NCBI RefSeq assembly: GCF_963678635.1
Contig: NC_087065.1
Coordinates: 32,186,373-32,250,372, forward strand
Origin: Symsagittifera roscoffensis
Taxonomy: Eukaryota; Xenacoelomorpha; Acoela; Convolutidae
Reading direction: 5' to 3'
DNA: 64,000 bases
Shown: one piece after another, positions 1-11,549 of the stretch
How the letters are laid out: every line of letters begins with the position of its first letter
Position numbering within the stretch: the first letter of the stretch is position 1
Made by a program: the position numbers and the translations under genes
Notes under the pieces: model-generated
The model's database searches: none
Told to the model about the DNA's origin: nothing
What the model saw: the letters and a program-made list of their open reading frames with translations, nothing else

Positions 1-732
1 CCCATAAGGCAATCAAGGAACCACTGTTTAAGAGACTTAACTCAGTTGAGAAGGACTTATATGAGGTGGAGTTATTGAAATCAACCATTGAGCATAGAGA
101 ACCCATCATCGTTGGATTTTTCATACTTCAGTATGCAAAACTGAGAATGTTGGAACTCTACTACAACTTCTTTGATAAGTTCTGTGATGTGAATAAATTT
201 GAAGAGTTGGAGATGGACACAGACTCACTTTACTTGGCACTTGCCGATGAAAATTTATACGACTGTATCAAACCAGATAAGAGAGCTGCTTGGGAAAAAA
301 TGAGGGAAAATGACTGTAGAGACTCTTTCAAGTCGGATGCAAAATCTAACTTCTTCCCTCGAACGTGTTGCAGTACGCATAAAATTTATGATAAGCGGGA
401 GCCGGGACTTTTAAAGAAGAATTTAGATGTACAGAAATGCTATGTTTGTGTAGCAAGACATATTGCTGCTTTGACAACAAGTCAGATAAGTTCAAATTTA
501 GCAGTAAAGGATTAAACAAGCGAGTTCTCGAAGATTCTGGAGACGGACCTACGACAAAGTACAGGAGAGTGCTCGATGAAGCAATCAACTTAACATCTAC
601 AAACTGAGGATTCAGAACTATAAATCATATGGTGGCAACATATGAACAAACAAAGAAAGGACAAAGATTTTTTTTATCCAAAAAGACAAGTACAAGTTGA
701 TGGAATTCATACAAAACCACTGAAATTATAAA
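1..732 (+). pseudogene. PolB (Maverick/Polinton-type) C-terminal fragment, frameshifted
   Basis: The frame is open from the left window edge (base 3), so the gene begins outside the window. It contains the palm motif C as MDTDSLYLAL (about base 229), preceded by IEHREPIIVGFF and FILQYAKLRMLELYYNFF, and followed by NFFPRTCC and DKREPGLLKKN. These match the family B DNA polymerases encoded by Maverick/Polinton elements and related linear-plasmid or viral polymerases (organellar/viral PolB family), which copy the element's own DNA. Near base 425 the frame shifts: the next stretch (KFKFSSKGLNKRVLEDSGDG, then INHMVATYEQTKKG) reads in another frame and has a TGA near base 605. The same C-terminal layout recurs in the relic at 49320-52690. 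It is a dead C-terminal fragment. No other Polinton genes (integrase, ATPase, capsid) are visible nearby. Confidence 0.85.
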
Positions 733-1544
733 AACTGATCTGGTCTAGTAAATTTATTCATGATGTCGTATTATATTGGTTTTATGATGTTAAAATGTAA
801 AATTTTGCGGTAAGCTTGTTATGCAATGCAGTGATTTATATACTTTTTTGTAATTTAATTTTTTTCTCTCAAAAAATTTGATTTTTTTTCGATGTCTCTG
901 TAGGTTCAGAATAGATTCAGGTAGATAGAAAGTAAAAGTATCTAATAAATTTTTATTAGATCATATTAAACAAAATCTTATCGTGTTTTGAGTTTTTTCG
1001 AAAAATTTATCAATTTTTTTTTATAACAATTCCAAATTTTTGCACAAAAACTCTTACCATTGACTTACCATGCACAAAAAAAATAAATACTTAACCTTAA
1101 TTCTACAATTGACACGTAATTAACAATTAATTGTTCCGAATTAAATAACGCGCGCCCAAAAATTTTGCGAAAAAAATAAACATTTCCACACAAAAACCAA
1201 AAAAAAATACGTTTTTCTTACCATTATCTGTATCACACAAACTATAAAACCTTACCATCGGTATTCCCTATCTTAATACATTGTAGACTCTATACCCAAT
1301 CTTAATACGTAGCATGGCAGACCGGAAATCTATAACGTATCTTAATACATGGGGTCTGCCATGCCCCCCCCCCCCCCCACTTCAGCCTCAACATCTACTA
1401 CTGCGTTAACCCTCTAGTTAGAGAGTACGAAAAGTTCTTAACAAACGTTGGTTCAGTTTCCACAAGGTAAAACCGCCCACCTAGAGTGCAAGGCACATCT
1501 GCAACAGCTAGTGTACCATAAGAAGCTCAAACACTACTGAAAAC
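733..1544. other. AT-rich spacer without a gene
   Basis: No reading frame of note. The first ~400 bases are T/A runs. From about 1255 the phrase TATCTTAATACAT (or a close variant) recurs three times. It is also present near 30575-30620 and 32430-32460, again about 0.6 kb downstream of a PolB end. A 12-bp hairpin and a run of 15 C close the region. Confidence 0.5.
1312..1364. repeat. Perfect 12-bp inverted repeat next to a C15 run
   Basis: Left arm gcatggcagacc (1312-1323) and right arm ggtctgccatgc (1353-1364) are exact reverse complements around a 29-nt loop that contains a TATCTTAATACAT phrase. A run of 15 cytosines starts at 1364. The hairpin lies about 180 bases upstream of the BEL/Pao coding region. 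Whether it belongs to that element is unknown. Confidence 0.7.
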
Positions 1545-2078
1545 GTGGCCAACAGCGTCATCAGTACTACGGCTGCCGACTTTTCAACTTACACGTCCAA
1601 TTGCGGCTTGCGTACATTCGACCTAGACGCTCCTCAGCGCTACAGTTTCCAGCCTCTTCCGGAAACCAATAGAGCTAAAGACCAGACAATCAACGGTGTC
1701 ATCGCTACCTCTACAGTTGATTTCAGATCAGTCTCACCGACTGCAAACCCGTGTACATTCATTATTCGAGCTCCTCTACAATACAACAACTCGTCTCCAA
1801 CAGTTTCCAATAAAATTCCCATTTGGAACGACAACTCAACACACGAAGCCCAGATGTCAATGGGCAATAACCGATATGGTCTGCTAACAACTTCAATTGC
1901 GAATAGTCCTGCTACTGCATCTGAACAGATCGTTATCAACCACTTCAATGACCATCGTAGGACTAACTCGCACTCACACGAACAACAACGCAACAGCCTT
2001 TTCGACAATGAACAAAGACAAGTCACGAACCACGCTACCAGTCTTTCGACCACTGCCATCAACTATAGTTTGAAATGA
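1545..2078 (+). pseudogene. BEL/Pao gag, N-terminal low-complexity part
   Basis: An open frame of 177 codons rich in Ser, Thr, Asn and Gln, starting from a non-ATG codon, so the true start is uncertain. BEL/Pao gag proteins commonly have such a variable leader before the conserved gag core. The frame ends at a TGA (2076-2078). The conserved gag core begins immediately afterwards in another frame (LKLQTFDGNPLKW), so a frameshift separates the two. The frame on the opposite strand over the same bases is a shadow. Assignment to gag rests on position rather than on a recognised motif. Confidence 0.5.
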
Positions 2079-2960
2079 TTTGCGAGATTTAAAATTACAA
2101 ACGTTTGACGGCAACCCACTAAAGTGGAACAACTGGCGCGAACTCTTGCAGACTGCGATTGGTAACAACACACGCCTTAGCTCGGTTGAACAAATTACTT
2201 ACTTGCAGCCATTATGCACTGATAATGCTACATCTTCAATATAGAGCTAATTAACCAATTCCTCTCAGTATGAACAGACAATACTTGAATTAGTGTGTAG
2301 ATACGGTAACCCAAAACATGTGATGTCAGCGCTCATCAGGCACTTTGTCGAACTTGAAAAATTCGACAAATTGATACTAAGCGAACCACGGGGTTTTATA
2401 AGATAAGCTGCTTTCCTAAGGAAACTAATCCACATTTTCGAATTCAACAGCCACACCACTGATCTAATATCTAGTAATCTGGCCCGAGTTGCTCGCTCAA
2501 AACTCCCAGTAAGTCTACTAATGAAGTGGGAAGAACACTGCATGATCTCAATTGTGCTACACTCAAAGAATTGACGCAGTACCTCAATAAATACTCGCGA
2601 CCTTGCGAGAACCTGGGCATAGAGCCGTCGAATTCAAACCGAGCGGGACGAAATCGGCAACATATGAAGCAACAACAATCCGACAGCCGACCCAACCAAT
2701 TTACTTCTATGTCCAGGCAAAACTACGACAAATCGTCAGGCTTATCGATAAGACTAACAACTCTAACATGTCCAATAGATAAACAAGTTCACAATAATGG
2801 AAATTTTCCGGACTTTTTGAAACTTTCCGTAGATTAACGGGCAGAGCTGGTGAAGCAACATAAGCTGTGCTTCAACTGATTTGGCCGATACAGATTTAAA
2901 ATGCACATTGTCTTAGCGATGTTTCATCAACAAATGCGGAGGGAAACGCCATTAAACTCT
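2079..2960 (+). pseudogene. BEL/Pao gag core (DUF1759-like) with decayed zinc knuckle
   Basis: The conserved Pao gag core reads LKLQTFDGNPLKWNNWRELL, then VEQITYLQPLC, with YGNPKHVMSALIRHF and LPVSLLMKWEEH further on. This is the usual order of the DUF1759 gag domain, which forms the capsid-like particle that packages the element's RNA. In-frame stops occur at about 2242 and 2404. A partial zinc knuckle (KLCFN stop FGRY) follows near 2865, with one expected Cys replaced by a stop. This makes the protein non-functional. Confidence 0.75.
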
Positions 2961-3700
2961 ACACCTCGACAAAAAAGCCGTTTCAAACGCCTAACCAAAA
3001 ACCAAATAACACGCAGCTTGGCACTACAGTAACCAGGCCCTCGGAACAAGCTGAGGCTGCAATCCAAAATATGAACAAGATCAGAATTCAGTTACATTTT
3101 ACGCCGGTAGCACTGATTAACAATGGCATCAAACTAGATTGCTACGCCATACTCGACAACTACAACAGCTGCTTATATGTCCTCAACAAAACAGCTTAAA
3201 CATCTCAAGGTAAACCAAGCCAACAACTACAGCTAAGCGTACGAGGTGCTTTCAGTACGGACAAAGAAAGTGTCTTCCTCTCTGGTCCGGCCTAGTATCG
3301 GACCACATAGCGCCACTAAGACTATTTCACTCTACAATCAATCTTTTCAATTGAAGCTCTGAGTTTTGACGCCATCGACGCAAACAACTTTAACAAAACG
3401 TGCTCACTCTATAATCACTTTGGACATGTCAAATTTCCTGATCTAGGCGACAACACAGTTCATTTTTCGATGCTTTCTGGAACATTGCGGAGCGCGATAT
3501 CATACGCTGTCAAAAATCTACTAGGTTGGACGATCACTGGCCCATTCAGCCAGAAATCAAATAGTTCCGGATTAAATTCACATTCAACTAATTTCATTGA
3601 CCCAAACGATCAAAAAGACGCTAATCTCACTGAATTAGTGAAAAATTTCTGGAAAGTGGAAGGATCAGTAATCCACGAACATATAAAAGCTACATAATTG
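2961..3700 (+). pseudogene. BEL/Pao aspartic protease and linker region
   Basis: Near 3120 the frame reads NGIKLDCYAILDNYNSCLYVL. The position of YAILDN corresponds to the retropepsin active-site turn (D-S/T-G) of BEL/Pao proteases. Here the residues after Asp are N-Y, so the active site is destroyed. Downstream, SAISYAVKNLLGWTITGP (about 3490-3545) is a landmark that BEL/Pao polyproteins carry between protease and reverse transcriptase. Several stops interrupt the region. It would have cut the gag-pol polyprotein. Confidence 0.65.
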
Positions 3701-3799
3701 GATAAAAGCAAACAATGACTAAGTGTTATGGAAAAAAGCAATGAGCACGATGGAGATCGCTTCAAAATAAATGTACTCTGAAAAAACGAAAAGAAATTA

Positions 3800-5320
3800 T
3801 TGCCAAACAATTATCCGGTAGCTAAAGCTCGATTGCTATCGCTACAAAATGGCTCAGAACAGACCTCGAAACCATGCAACTTTATGAGAAACCGCTTACT
3901 ACTGACCTGGAGAATAACTACGTCAAGCCCGTTGCAATCCAATACCCACAGCCGCAATTAATTTGGTACCTCCCACATCACCATCAACGTACAAAGGCTT
4001 GAAACTGGACCTGAGCTCCTGAACAACATGTTTGGACTTCTACTTGATTCCTGAAAAACATGTTGGCTGTATCGGCGGATATTGGAGGCATGTTTATTCA
4101 AATCAGTATTAACGAAAAAAATCAAAATGCGCTTAACTACCTTTGGCCTACTACAAATGGTATCAAACAATATCAATACACGCGACTTATCTTTGGTGCA
4201 AAGTGCTCACCATCCATTGCCATCTTTGCTCTTCATCAAACAGCTGCCTATTACTGCCTAACCAAACCCAATGTTGCTCAACTGCTTCATAAAAGCTTTT
4301 ACATGGACGACTTTGTTCACTCGTTCAACACGACACACGAGGCTAGATGTTCTACTAGGCAACTAAAACCCTCCATAAGACAGGGGGGATTCAATCTAAC
4401 TAAGTTTGTATCTAACACTAATGACGAGATATGCTTCATTGATGGAGGCGAAGTTTCTACTAAAGCTACAGTGCATCGTGTCCTGGGGGTCAAACGGGAC
4501 ACAACTGACGATACGATATTCGTGCAACCAACAACTAAGGTAACTGATCCTACACCATTTACGCTCCAAACAGTTCTCTCTACATTAGCAAGGGTTTTCG
4601 ACCCTTAGGTATTCTAGCGCCATTTGTCATAAAACTCAAAATCCTTCTGCTAAACCCTTGGAATCCTGGTATCTCTAAAGACGAAACCGTGCCCAGTGAC
4701 TTTGATCCGATAATCGACAAATTGGTCGACCAATGGACACAAACACCCCTTCTTAGTCTGCCCTGCTTATTTGGACCACAGCTGTCATCTAGTGATATAC
4801 AGCTCCATGTTTTCTGCGACGCGTCGCAAGACGCGATGACTACGTGTATCTACTTCGGAACTGCATGTAGCTCTGGCACACACACTACTTTTTGGTTGGC
4901 AGAACATAGGTAGCACCACTGAACCAAGAGATCATTCCGAAACTGGAATTATAAGCCGCCCTTATGGGTGCTCGGCTGTGCAAGTTCGCTACTGATGAAA
5001 TGCGAATAAAGTCCCACTCCACTCATTTTACAGATAGCACTACTGTTTTGTCCTGGATCGCATCACCTGGTAAACTGAAAACTTGCTGCGCAAACAGAGT
5101 TGGTGAAATACTTATTTTATGCAAAGCCGAACGATGGAAATACATCCCTGGTAGACTCAACCCAGCAGACAGTGCTACACGGGTAATTGAACTTAAAGAT
5201 CTGTTTGGATGCACCACATTTTCTACTGAACAATGAGCCTATTTGGGTAATCAACGAAATAATGGAAGAAGTAATGCTACAACGGCTAGCCGCCCAACTA
5301 CACCCTTAATCGATTCTTCG
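3800..5320 (+). pseudogene. BEL/Pao reverse transcriptase and RNase H
   Basis: The longest clean part is 4060-4608. It has SADIGGMFIQISI (palm motif A, Asp kept), RLIFGAKCSPSIAIFAL (motif B) and SFYMDDFVHSF (YMDD, motif C). RVLGV and VFDPLGI-type sequence follow across a frameshift at ~4605, which leads into the Peptidase A17/RNase H region of Pao elements. There, HVFCDASQDAMTT carries the first RNase H Asp and SHSTHFTDSTTVLSW carries the expected second-strand Asp. PGRLNPADSATR (5147-5185) is the usual RNase H C-terminal motif. Frameshifts and stops (for example TAG at 4910) disrupt it, although the catalytic residues I can see are retained. Confidence 0.85.
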
Positions 5321-5329
5321 AGGTTTCAA

Positions 5330-6514
5330 GACTGGTTTGGATTAGTTCGGGTCACCGCTCGGGTTATAGTTTTTGAGGTACACTGAAGGGAAACGGTAAA
5401 TGTTCTGCCACTAGGGAAGACCTAGAAAAAGCACAGCTCCTCCTTTATCAACAATCACATTGGGCTCCGAAAATCACTCAGACAGATAAGACAAAACTGC
5501 TTTCTCTGCAGAAGATTCCAAGTCAAAGGGCTACAACCACTCTCCACTCATAGCCGACGTGCCGCCAACTCGTTTTGATGATCCGTCTGACGACCTATTT
5601 CCGTTCAAAATACAGGAAACGACTGTATCGGGCCATTCTACATCGCAACAAAGAATACAACTGATAAAAGTTTTTTTGCCTCTTAACATGCCTCTCTACT
5701 CGCGCATTTCCTTACTAAGAACAACTGTATAAAGGCAATTAGACGTTTCATTGCTAGGAGAGACACACCGAAGCTTTTATTCTCTGACAACGCTACTTAC
5801 ATCATCGGCGCCCGTAAACAGCTACGCTCAGGACCAATTCAAATGACCGAAACCACCCTACATCATACGCTACAAATCCACAATGTTGAATGGCGCAAAA
5901 ACCCCCGCTCGTCTCAAAGATAAAACGCGCCTTCTCACTAAATCTCGGATCTGATCGACTATCTATTTGCTACTATCGTAGCCGAGACCGAGGCAATACT
6001 CAACTCACGTCCGCTAACGAAAGTCAGTAGTGACCTTGACGACGACCTTCTACTGACACCCAACCACTTCTTAAGGGGTCATCCATTCGTCTATGCTCCA
6101 GCAGCAGCCTTCTACGAAGCATCCACCAGTAAACTGTCCAACAAGTCCTGGAAGCAAGCAATAGATATACTTGACAGCTTCTGGAGGCATCTACTTAAAG
6201 AGTACGCTCCTCCGACTCTCATCAGAAGGACTAAATGGACGCAACCCGAAGTACCACTCGAGAAAGATGACCTCGTGTGGATACTTGAGGACTTTACTGC
6301 ACGAAGCATCTGGCCACTGGGTCGAGTGCAGGAGTTTTTACCGGCGCGGATGGCATTGTGCGCTCGTGTAAACTGAAAACAGCCTATGTACTTTAACGAG
6401 ACCAGCGGTGAAACTTGCCCTCGTATCCCCAAAAAAGAAGCCTTAAGGTCACTTCAATTGTACTATAACAGAAAAAACACTGGACTCAACCTCTTCCCCT
6501 TCGGTTTCAAATAA
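5330..6514 (+). pseudogene. BEL/Pao integrase, degraded, C-terminal half recognisable
   Basis: PKLLFSDNATYIIGARKQL (about 5770) matches the second catalytic Asp region of a Pao integrase (D-N-A/G). AETEAILNSRPLTKVSSD (about 5985) carries the Glu-side motif. LLTPNHFLRGHP, then SFWRHLLKEYAPPTL, RRTKWTQPEVP, DDLVWILEDF and SIWPLGRVQEFLP match the DUF5641 tail of Pao integrases. The reading then ends at TAA 6512-6514. The N-terminal zinc-binding part (about 5450-5650) is hard to read because of frameshifts. This protein would have inserted the cDNA into the genome. Confidence 0.8.
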
Positions 6515-7391
6515 GATCTACCTCACCCGAGGATATTCTTCATTGACATGACTTTGTCTCACAATATTTATAGAAAAATGCGGTTAAGTCTTTAAATAAT
6601 GGCATGATTTGTTCCGAACTAATGAGTAATAAATTTGACTTCAACAAAGAGACCTTTAAGACATATGATCATCAAATTGTCTTGAATAAAGCAAATCGTC
6701 TTAATTGCTGGGCTGTCCGGAGAACTTAGTAAATAAGTCGCTGATATGATTATTCAACAAGTATTTTCCTGATTTTAATATACATCAGGCCTCGCTTTCT
6801 TGCTCTCCAAGGAGTTTTAAGAAATGGTCTCATGTTTTGATGGTGTTATTTTTATGGATTTTTCTAATAAAAAGAAGGTTTTCAGAGGCTAGTATGCAAT
6901 CATGGTCTTCTTTGTTGCAGCTAGCAAGGAAGGGTACATCGAAAAGACAGGCGAGAGATCTTGAAAGCTACTTAAGCCTTCTGATAGCTACCCCTGAAGC
7001 TCGGGGTCATTATTTATTGCTTCTTCGTGGATTATTTAGGCTTTGCGCTTAGTTTGGAGGTACGTATTACCGAAGAAATTTCCCGTTCAAGTTCCTGCAT
7101 ACTTATCAATTACTTATGAGACTCTTACCTCTGATTTTAAATTCTTTACAGAACCTTATAACTTCAAGTTTCTATAAAATTCTTATGAGAATCTTGCCAG
7201 ATAATTGCATTTTTTTACAAGATTTTTTATACGATTCCTAAAAAAAATTTTTCAGTAAATTCCGGTTAAAGAGAAAATTTTAAAATTGTGACCCCGTTTA
7301 ATGTAGTCGGTAATACTTGTAATACTGTTGGGCATATGATCGGATGTATATAGAATGTTGCATATGAATCCATCTGTTCACGTCTTTTATA
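6515..7391. other. Spacer with no recognisable gene
   Basis: About 0.88 kb between the BEL/Pao coding end and the start of the tandem segmental duplication. It may include the element's 3' LTR, but I see no matching copy upstream of 1545. A 71-codon frame at 6837-7052 has no recognisable motif. Confidence 0.4.
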
Positions 7392-7763
7392 TAACAACTG
7401 CTGGTTCATTGACCATGTAGACTAACTGGTGGAGCTCGATACGTTCAACAGATGGACTTTTCACAGTTTGCTGACTAGTTGACTCTTCAGTTTTTTCATG
7501 ACCACGTGACAATGCATGCTTCTAACACAACAAAACAAAATAGGACCGATATTTTGACAGTCTCTGTGGTAAAAAAGTTATTTCCCTTGCTTAGCTTTAG
7601 TCAGACCAATGAAAAAAAATTTGATAAAAAATAGCAAAGTTATCTGCTAACTAACATGAAGACATTTACTTGCACTTCAATGAGAATTTCGAAGCAGCCT
7701 TCAATTCCAATTGGTAAAGGAAGTCACGAGTTGGCTCAGGAGCTCTTGAATTTTTGCTATAAT
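7392..7763 (-). pseudogene. Unrecognised minus-strand gene, 2-piece partial copy
   Basis: Left edge of unit 1 carries pieces 1 and 2 of the gene described at 14223 and 20438. Piece 1 (about 7670-7763) is FLYQLELKAASKFSLKCK before a GTAAATG donor. Piece 2 (about 7405-7510) is VERIELHQLVYMVNEPAVV-like, cut off at 7392 by the duplication boundary. It cannot be functional. Confidence 0.4.
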
Positions 7764-8141
7764 CGAAATTGTATTATCTTTCAGTTTATTGCCTCATAAT
7801 TATAATTTATTGGTGCTACATACTAGTTTAAAATAGATAAATTTTTAATGGTCAATTTTTATGGAATTAAAATTCCCAAGTATTTCTTTTTGACTTGAGA
7901 AAATCGGCTCTACTGAAGCTAACTGCTATTGTTTTGAAATCGACTCGAGTAATCCTACTTGGGCGCCCACATGACAAAATTTTGGCTGTATAAAAAAAAC
8001 AAGGATAGATGCTTATACTCAAAACGGGCTCATGACAACCGAAATGTAGTGTTCTTCTCCTTTCTTAAAAAATATAGAAGTGTATATTCAATCCTCATTT
8101 CATTAACTCACTGTTCTTTCTTCCCTTCCCCTTTTATAATT

Positions 8142-9511
8142 ATGCCAGAAATTGCCGGTCCAATATCAGAATTTTGTGGGGTTTCAATTGATCGCTTCAA
8201 TGATTAGAACCTAAAATCTAAGGTTGATTTTCTTTCACACTGTCATACAGACCTCATGGTTGGCCGTATTGAGCCTGAGCTCTTTGCTAGGTTAAACACT
8301 ATAACTTTAAAATTTATTGTCATAAAGTTTTGGCTGCTTTGTTGAGTGCAATGCCGCATTATGTTCACTTAACTCCATATGCAATACCTCTGGATTCAGA
8401 TAATGAAATGACATTGAATGTTTCATTGGAAAGGGACGAGACTCATACCCTAACTGTCATCTTTATTCCTGCAGGTCACTGTCCAGGTCCAGTAATATTC
8501 TTACTAGTTTCCAAAGAAATATCTGTCCTTTTTACTGGCAATTTCAGATGGCAAGTTGGTCATACGAAGCAAATAAATCATCTTTTAGACAATTTACAAG
8601 CAGATGTTGTTAAAAATTTTGATAATAATTACATCGACACAACATTTTGCAAAACAGCTTCCAATTTCATACTTTGTGGGGAGCGCTCTCTTTCAGCTAT
8701 CTTTCAAGCCGTGTCCGCATGGCTCTGTTTCTTTCAAATTATTGTTGTCCAATTTTTTAACAAAACTCGCTACGGCTATGAGTTTTCGTTGAAAGAGCTT
8801 GCACTTAGATTCAACACTAAAGTTCACATTTCATTATGTCAGTATCAACTGTACAAGTTTGTTCCGTCAATTCAAAATTGGCTCACATTAGATGGCGAAA
8901 GTACCAAAATCCATTCCTGCAAGCCGTCGTCTGCGTCTGCGAACTTAAAACTGCCTTGCAAGCCGGGCATTCCATGTCCAGAAGTGCTTACAATCATTCT
9001 TATTGCAATGTTGTTCACTAGAAACGAGACAATACCTGGGAGATTGGTTAAAGCAGAGTCTGAGAGAACCATTCGGTGCTTTTGTTCTTCGCACTCTTCA
9101 GCTGACGAAATAATTGATTTCCTTTCGAGTCTGCAGTTCAAAAGTATTACATCCTTTGTTTTTCCGGATAAAGATACTCCACTTGACTCTATGAAAGCTT
9201 TCATTTTAGATACGCTCAATCATCAGAATCCAAACACGTCAAACGATCCGAGTACAAAGTTGTGGAAAGAGAACATTAAATTCATTAAGAGAGGTAAACG
9301 CAAACTTTATCTGGAGAAAACTTCATCAAACACACCAGACTATGAATACCATAGTGAGCCATTGAGACAAGAAAACACAGAAGCTTTGTCGAAGTTGGAG
9401 AGTTTGCGGAAAATGATTCAGAAAGAACAGAAAAATTGTCCCAATTGCTCAACAATATTTAAAAACAATATTTTACTTTTGGTACTGTGTTTTTGGTTAT
9501 CGCTTGTGTAA
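8142..9511 (+). pseudogene. Artemis/SNM1-like nuclease pseudogene, copy 1
   Basis: Reads like a metallo-beta-lactamase/beta-CASP nuclease of the Artemis (DCLRE1C)/SNM1 group, which opens hairpins and trims DNA ends in double-strand break repair. N-terminus: ISEFCGVSIDRFND, then a TAG, then DFLSHCHTDLMVG. A frameshift near 8310 leads to the long frame from 8330: PAGHCPGP, ISVLFTGNFRWQVG, NYIDTTFC, KTRYGYEF and CFCSSHSSADEIIDFL. Of the metal or catalytic residues of this family, the motif 2 HxHxD and the beta-CASP Asp in YIDTT are kept. The final His of HxHxDH is Leu, and the Asp of TGDF is Asn. No introns are visible, which fits a retrocopy. The copy is longer than copy 2 and continues to TAA at 9509-9511. 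The stop, frameshift and lost residues mean it is not an active nuclease. Confidence 0.8.
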
Positions 9512-9604
9512 ATTTTTCTTTTCAGTTTAAAAGAAACGAGAGTTGTTGTTCCATCTTTCAGAGGACAAATCAGTTAAGTTTTCAAAAAATGCAATCGAGC
9601 CGCC

Positions 9605-9960
9605 CTGTATCTCGTCTCAAATACCGATGAGTCCGATGATCATTTCTGAACCAACTGAACCGTCTCATCTCTAAAACTGATGAGTGCGATAGTAATTTCT
9701 GAACCAACTGAGCCATCTCATCTCAAATACTGATGAGTGCGATGATAGTTTCTGAACCAACTGAACCACCTCATCTCAAATACTGATGAGTGACTTAGCT
9801 GCCATTTCAAACTGAACCATCTTATCTCAAGTACTGATGCTGATGATTTCTTAAGCATAACTGAACCATCTCATCTCAGATACTGATGAGTGACTTAACC
9901 GCCCCCATTTCAAACATGAACTGCCATTTCAAACCCTGAACAGTCAATTCAAACACACTT
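9605..9960. repeat. Tandem repeat, ~53-bp unit with ctgatgag
   Basis: About five or six imperfect copies of a ~53-bp unit built on TCTCATCTCAAATACTGATGAG, followed by a variable part and CTGAACCA. Each unit has a small dyad (ctcatc...gatgag). It lies directly after the Artemis-like frame in unit 1 and is absent from unit 2, where it was lost with the 1.24 kb deletion. The last copies decay into CCATTTCAAAC repeats. Confidence 0.75.
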
Positions 9961-9989
9961 CAAACAAAAACTAAAGTTTTGACATCCGC

Positions 9990-10350
9990 ATAGGTAACCA
10001 ATGTTTTAAGATTCGTTGTGGATTCCGCCGACAAATGGATAAACCCTTTTGCGTTCAAATGGGGCGTTGCTAAGATAAAAAATCAAATGTTCCATTTCTA
10101 GCTTCTAATTGTTCACATGCAAGTTCGGTCATAAACAAGAATGCGATATATTTGCGGATTCCGCATACAATTTTTGCGGATTCCACTTAAATTTGCGGAT
10201 TCAACATATATTTTGCGGATTCCACTTACAGTTGCGGAATTCAGAACAACTAGCTATTTTTGCTTGTTGCAGAATCCGCAACAAAACAAATGTGTCGTCA
10301 AAGTTTATGTTACAGTTATATGTATGCGGAATCAAATGAAATATTTTTTC
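9990..10350. repeat. Palindromic GCGGATTCC repeat cluster, copy a
   Basis: Repeated gcggattcc/ggaatccgc words in both orientations (for example around 10150-10240 and 10265-10330). A stretch of about 70 bases (10220-10300) is present as an inverted copy near 53085-53160. No gene is apparent. Confidence 0.65.
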
Positions 10351-10985
10351 TGGAATCAAACTACTTTTAGGGACATATTTTATGACTTCTCTCTGGAATC
10401 CAGGAATATACAGACAAAAAGTTTCGCTCCTATCCAGTGCACAGTTTGGCCTCGTAATAGGTAATTTTTTATTATCAAAAAGCGGCGACAGTTATTTAAG
10501 GGTGTGATCAAACTAAGCAGTTTTATTTAAAAAGTGCTAAGAAACTAACAACCTTTCAACAGTTTTTCAAGCAAGACTTGAGCGGTTTTTGAAAATTTTT
10601 TGAGCAGTTTTGGACAGTATTGAAAGAGAAGTTACAAGCGTTTTCTTATGCTAAAACAAAACTACCGGCTAATTAGCTGAAAAATATATCGCCTGTTTCT
10701 TAAGGCGTTTTGAACATGTAGCTCTGATCGTAATTTAACGTTTTTAAAGCATTATTCTTTTAGCCTGGCATCAAGTTTCTATAGTACAAAAAAAATTATG
10801 CCGCGCTGCGTTAGAGTGGGCTGCAAGCGATTGTTCACCTATCAAGTTCTTTTTTCTCGGTACTCTGAAACTTAATACAAACTTTGAAACGTTATTGCTC
10901 GGCGGTTTTGTTAGAGAATCTCTTGAATCTTTATGCACGCTGTCTTGTCGAAAAGGAATCCCAGTTTGAGGTTGTTCGCCTTTTT

Positions 10986-11549
10986 TAAAGCAAGATTCGA
11001 ACACTTTGAGCGGTTTTTTTAGACAATTGCGCTCAAAATCTGGCTTCACAATGAACGGATTGAGCGGTTTTCGAGCAATTTATCCATGAAAAACTCAAAA
11101 ATCGCTCAAGATTTGAGCGTTTGAGCGGTTTTCTTAGACAATTGCGCTCGAAACCTTGCTTCAAAATGTCCGGTTTGAGCCGTTTTTGAACGGTTTAATA
11201 AAAAAAACCGCAGAAAAAACGGCGCAAGATTTGAACTGCTTTTGAGCGGTTTATCTAAAAAAGCCGCTCAAAAACCTGGCGTATTTCGAAAAACTTTTGA
11301 GCGTTTTGTCCAAAAAACTGCTCTGAAAACTGCTCAAAAACCGCGCAAAAATTGAGTTGTTTATAGAGCAGTTTTTTGCTTGGTTTTTGAGCAGTTCTTA
11401 GATTAACCGCTCAAAACAGTTCAAATCTTGCGCGGTTTTGGGCGGTTTTTAGACAAACCGTTCAAAAACAGCTCAAACCGGTCCTTTTGAAGCAATTTTT
11501 TGAGCGCAATTGTCTAAAAAAATGCTCAAACTGCTCAAATCTTGCTTCA
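10986..11549. repeat. Foldback repeat 1 (TTGAGCGGTTTT-rich)
   Basis: The ends are inverted repeats. The left end (aagcaagattcgaacac, then ttagacaattgcgctcaaaa) matches the reverse complement of the right end (ttttgagcgcaattgtctaa, then cttgcttca) over about 70 bases, with a minority of mismatches. The left half is dominated by TTGAGCGGTTTT words and the right half by AAAACCGCTCAAA words, so the whole element can fold back. Related words also occur to the left (10545-10640). There is no coding potential. The same structure sits in unit 2 at 17223-17792. Confidence 0.7.

Larger units (their letters stand above)
1545..6514 (+). mobile_element. BEL/Pao LTR retrotransposon relic 1
   Basis: Ordered remains of a BEL/Pao polyprotein on the plus strand: gag (TFDGNPLKWNNW), an aspartic protease region, the Pao-specific linker NLLGWTITGP, reverse transcriptase with FYMDDFVHS, a Pao RNase H region, and an integrase C-terminus ending PFGFK then TAA at 6512. 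Many stops and frameshifts break it, so it cannot make protein. I searched by eye for long direct repeats on both sides and found no clear LTR pair. It is clearly more decayed than the second BEL/Pao copy at 54429-59121. Confidence 0.85.

Noticed and set aside
1640-2062. 140-codon minus-strand frame over the BEL/Pao leader
   Set aside because: It is the shadow of the plus-strand gag leader, and its Leu/Cys/Arg-rich composition has no family match.
7959-8207. 82-codon frame ending in the Artemis N-terminus
   Set aside because: Only the last ~20 residues (from MPEIAGPIS at 8142) are Artemis-like. The preceding part is upstream sequence that happens to be open.
9605-9900. CTGATGAG words suggesting hammerhead ribozymes
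   Set aside because: A hammerhead core needs CTGATGA, a stem and then GAAA before the cleavage site. No GAAA follows at the right place in these units, so the words are just repeat sequence.
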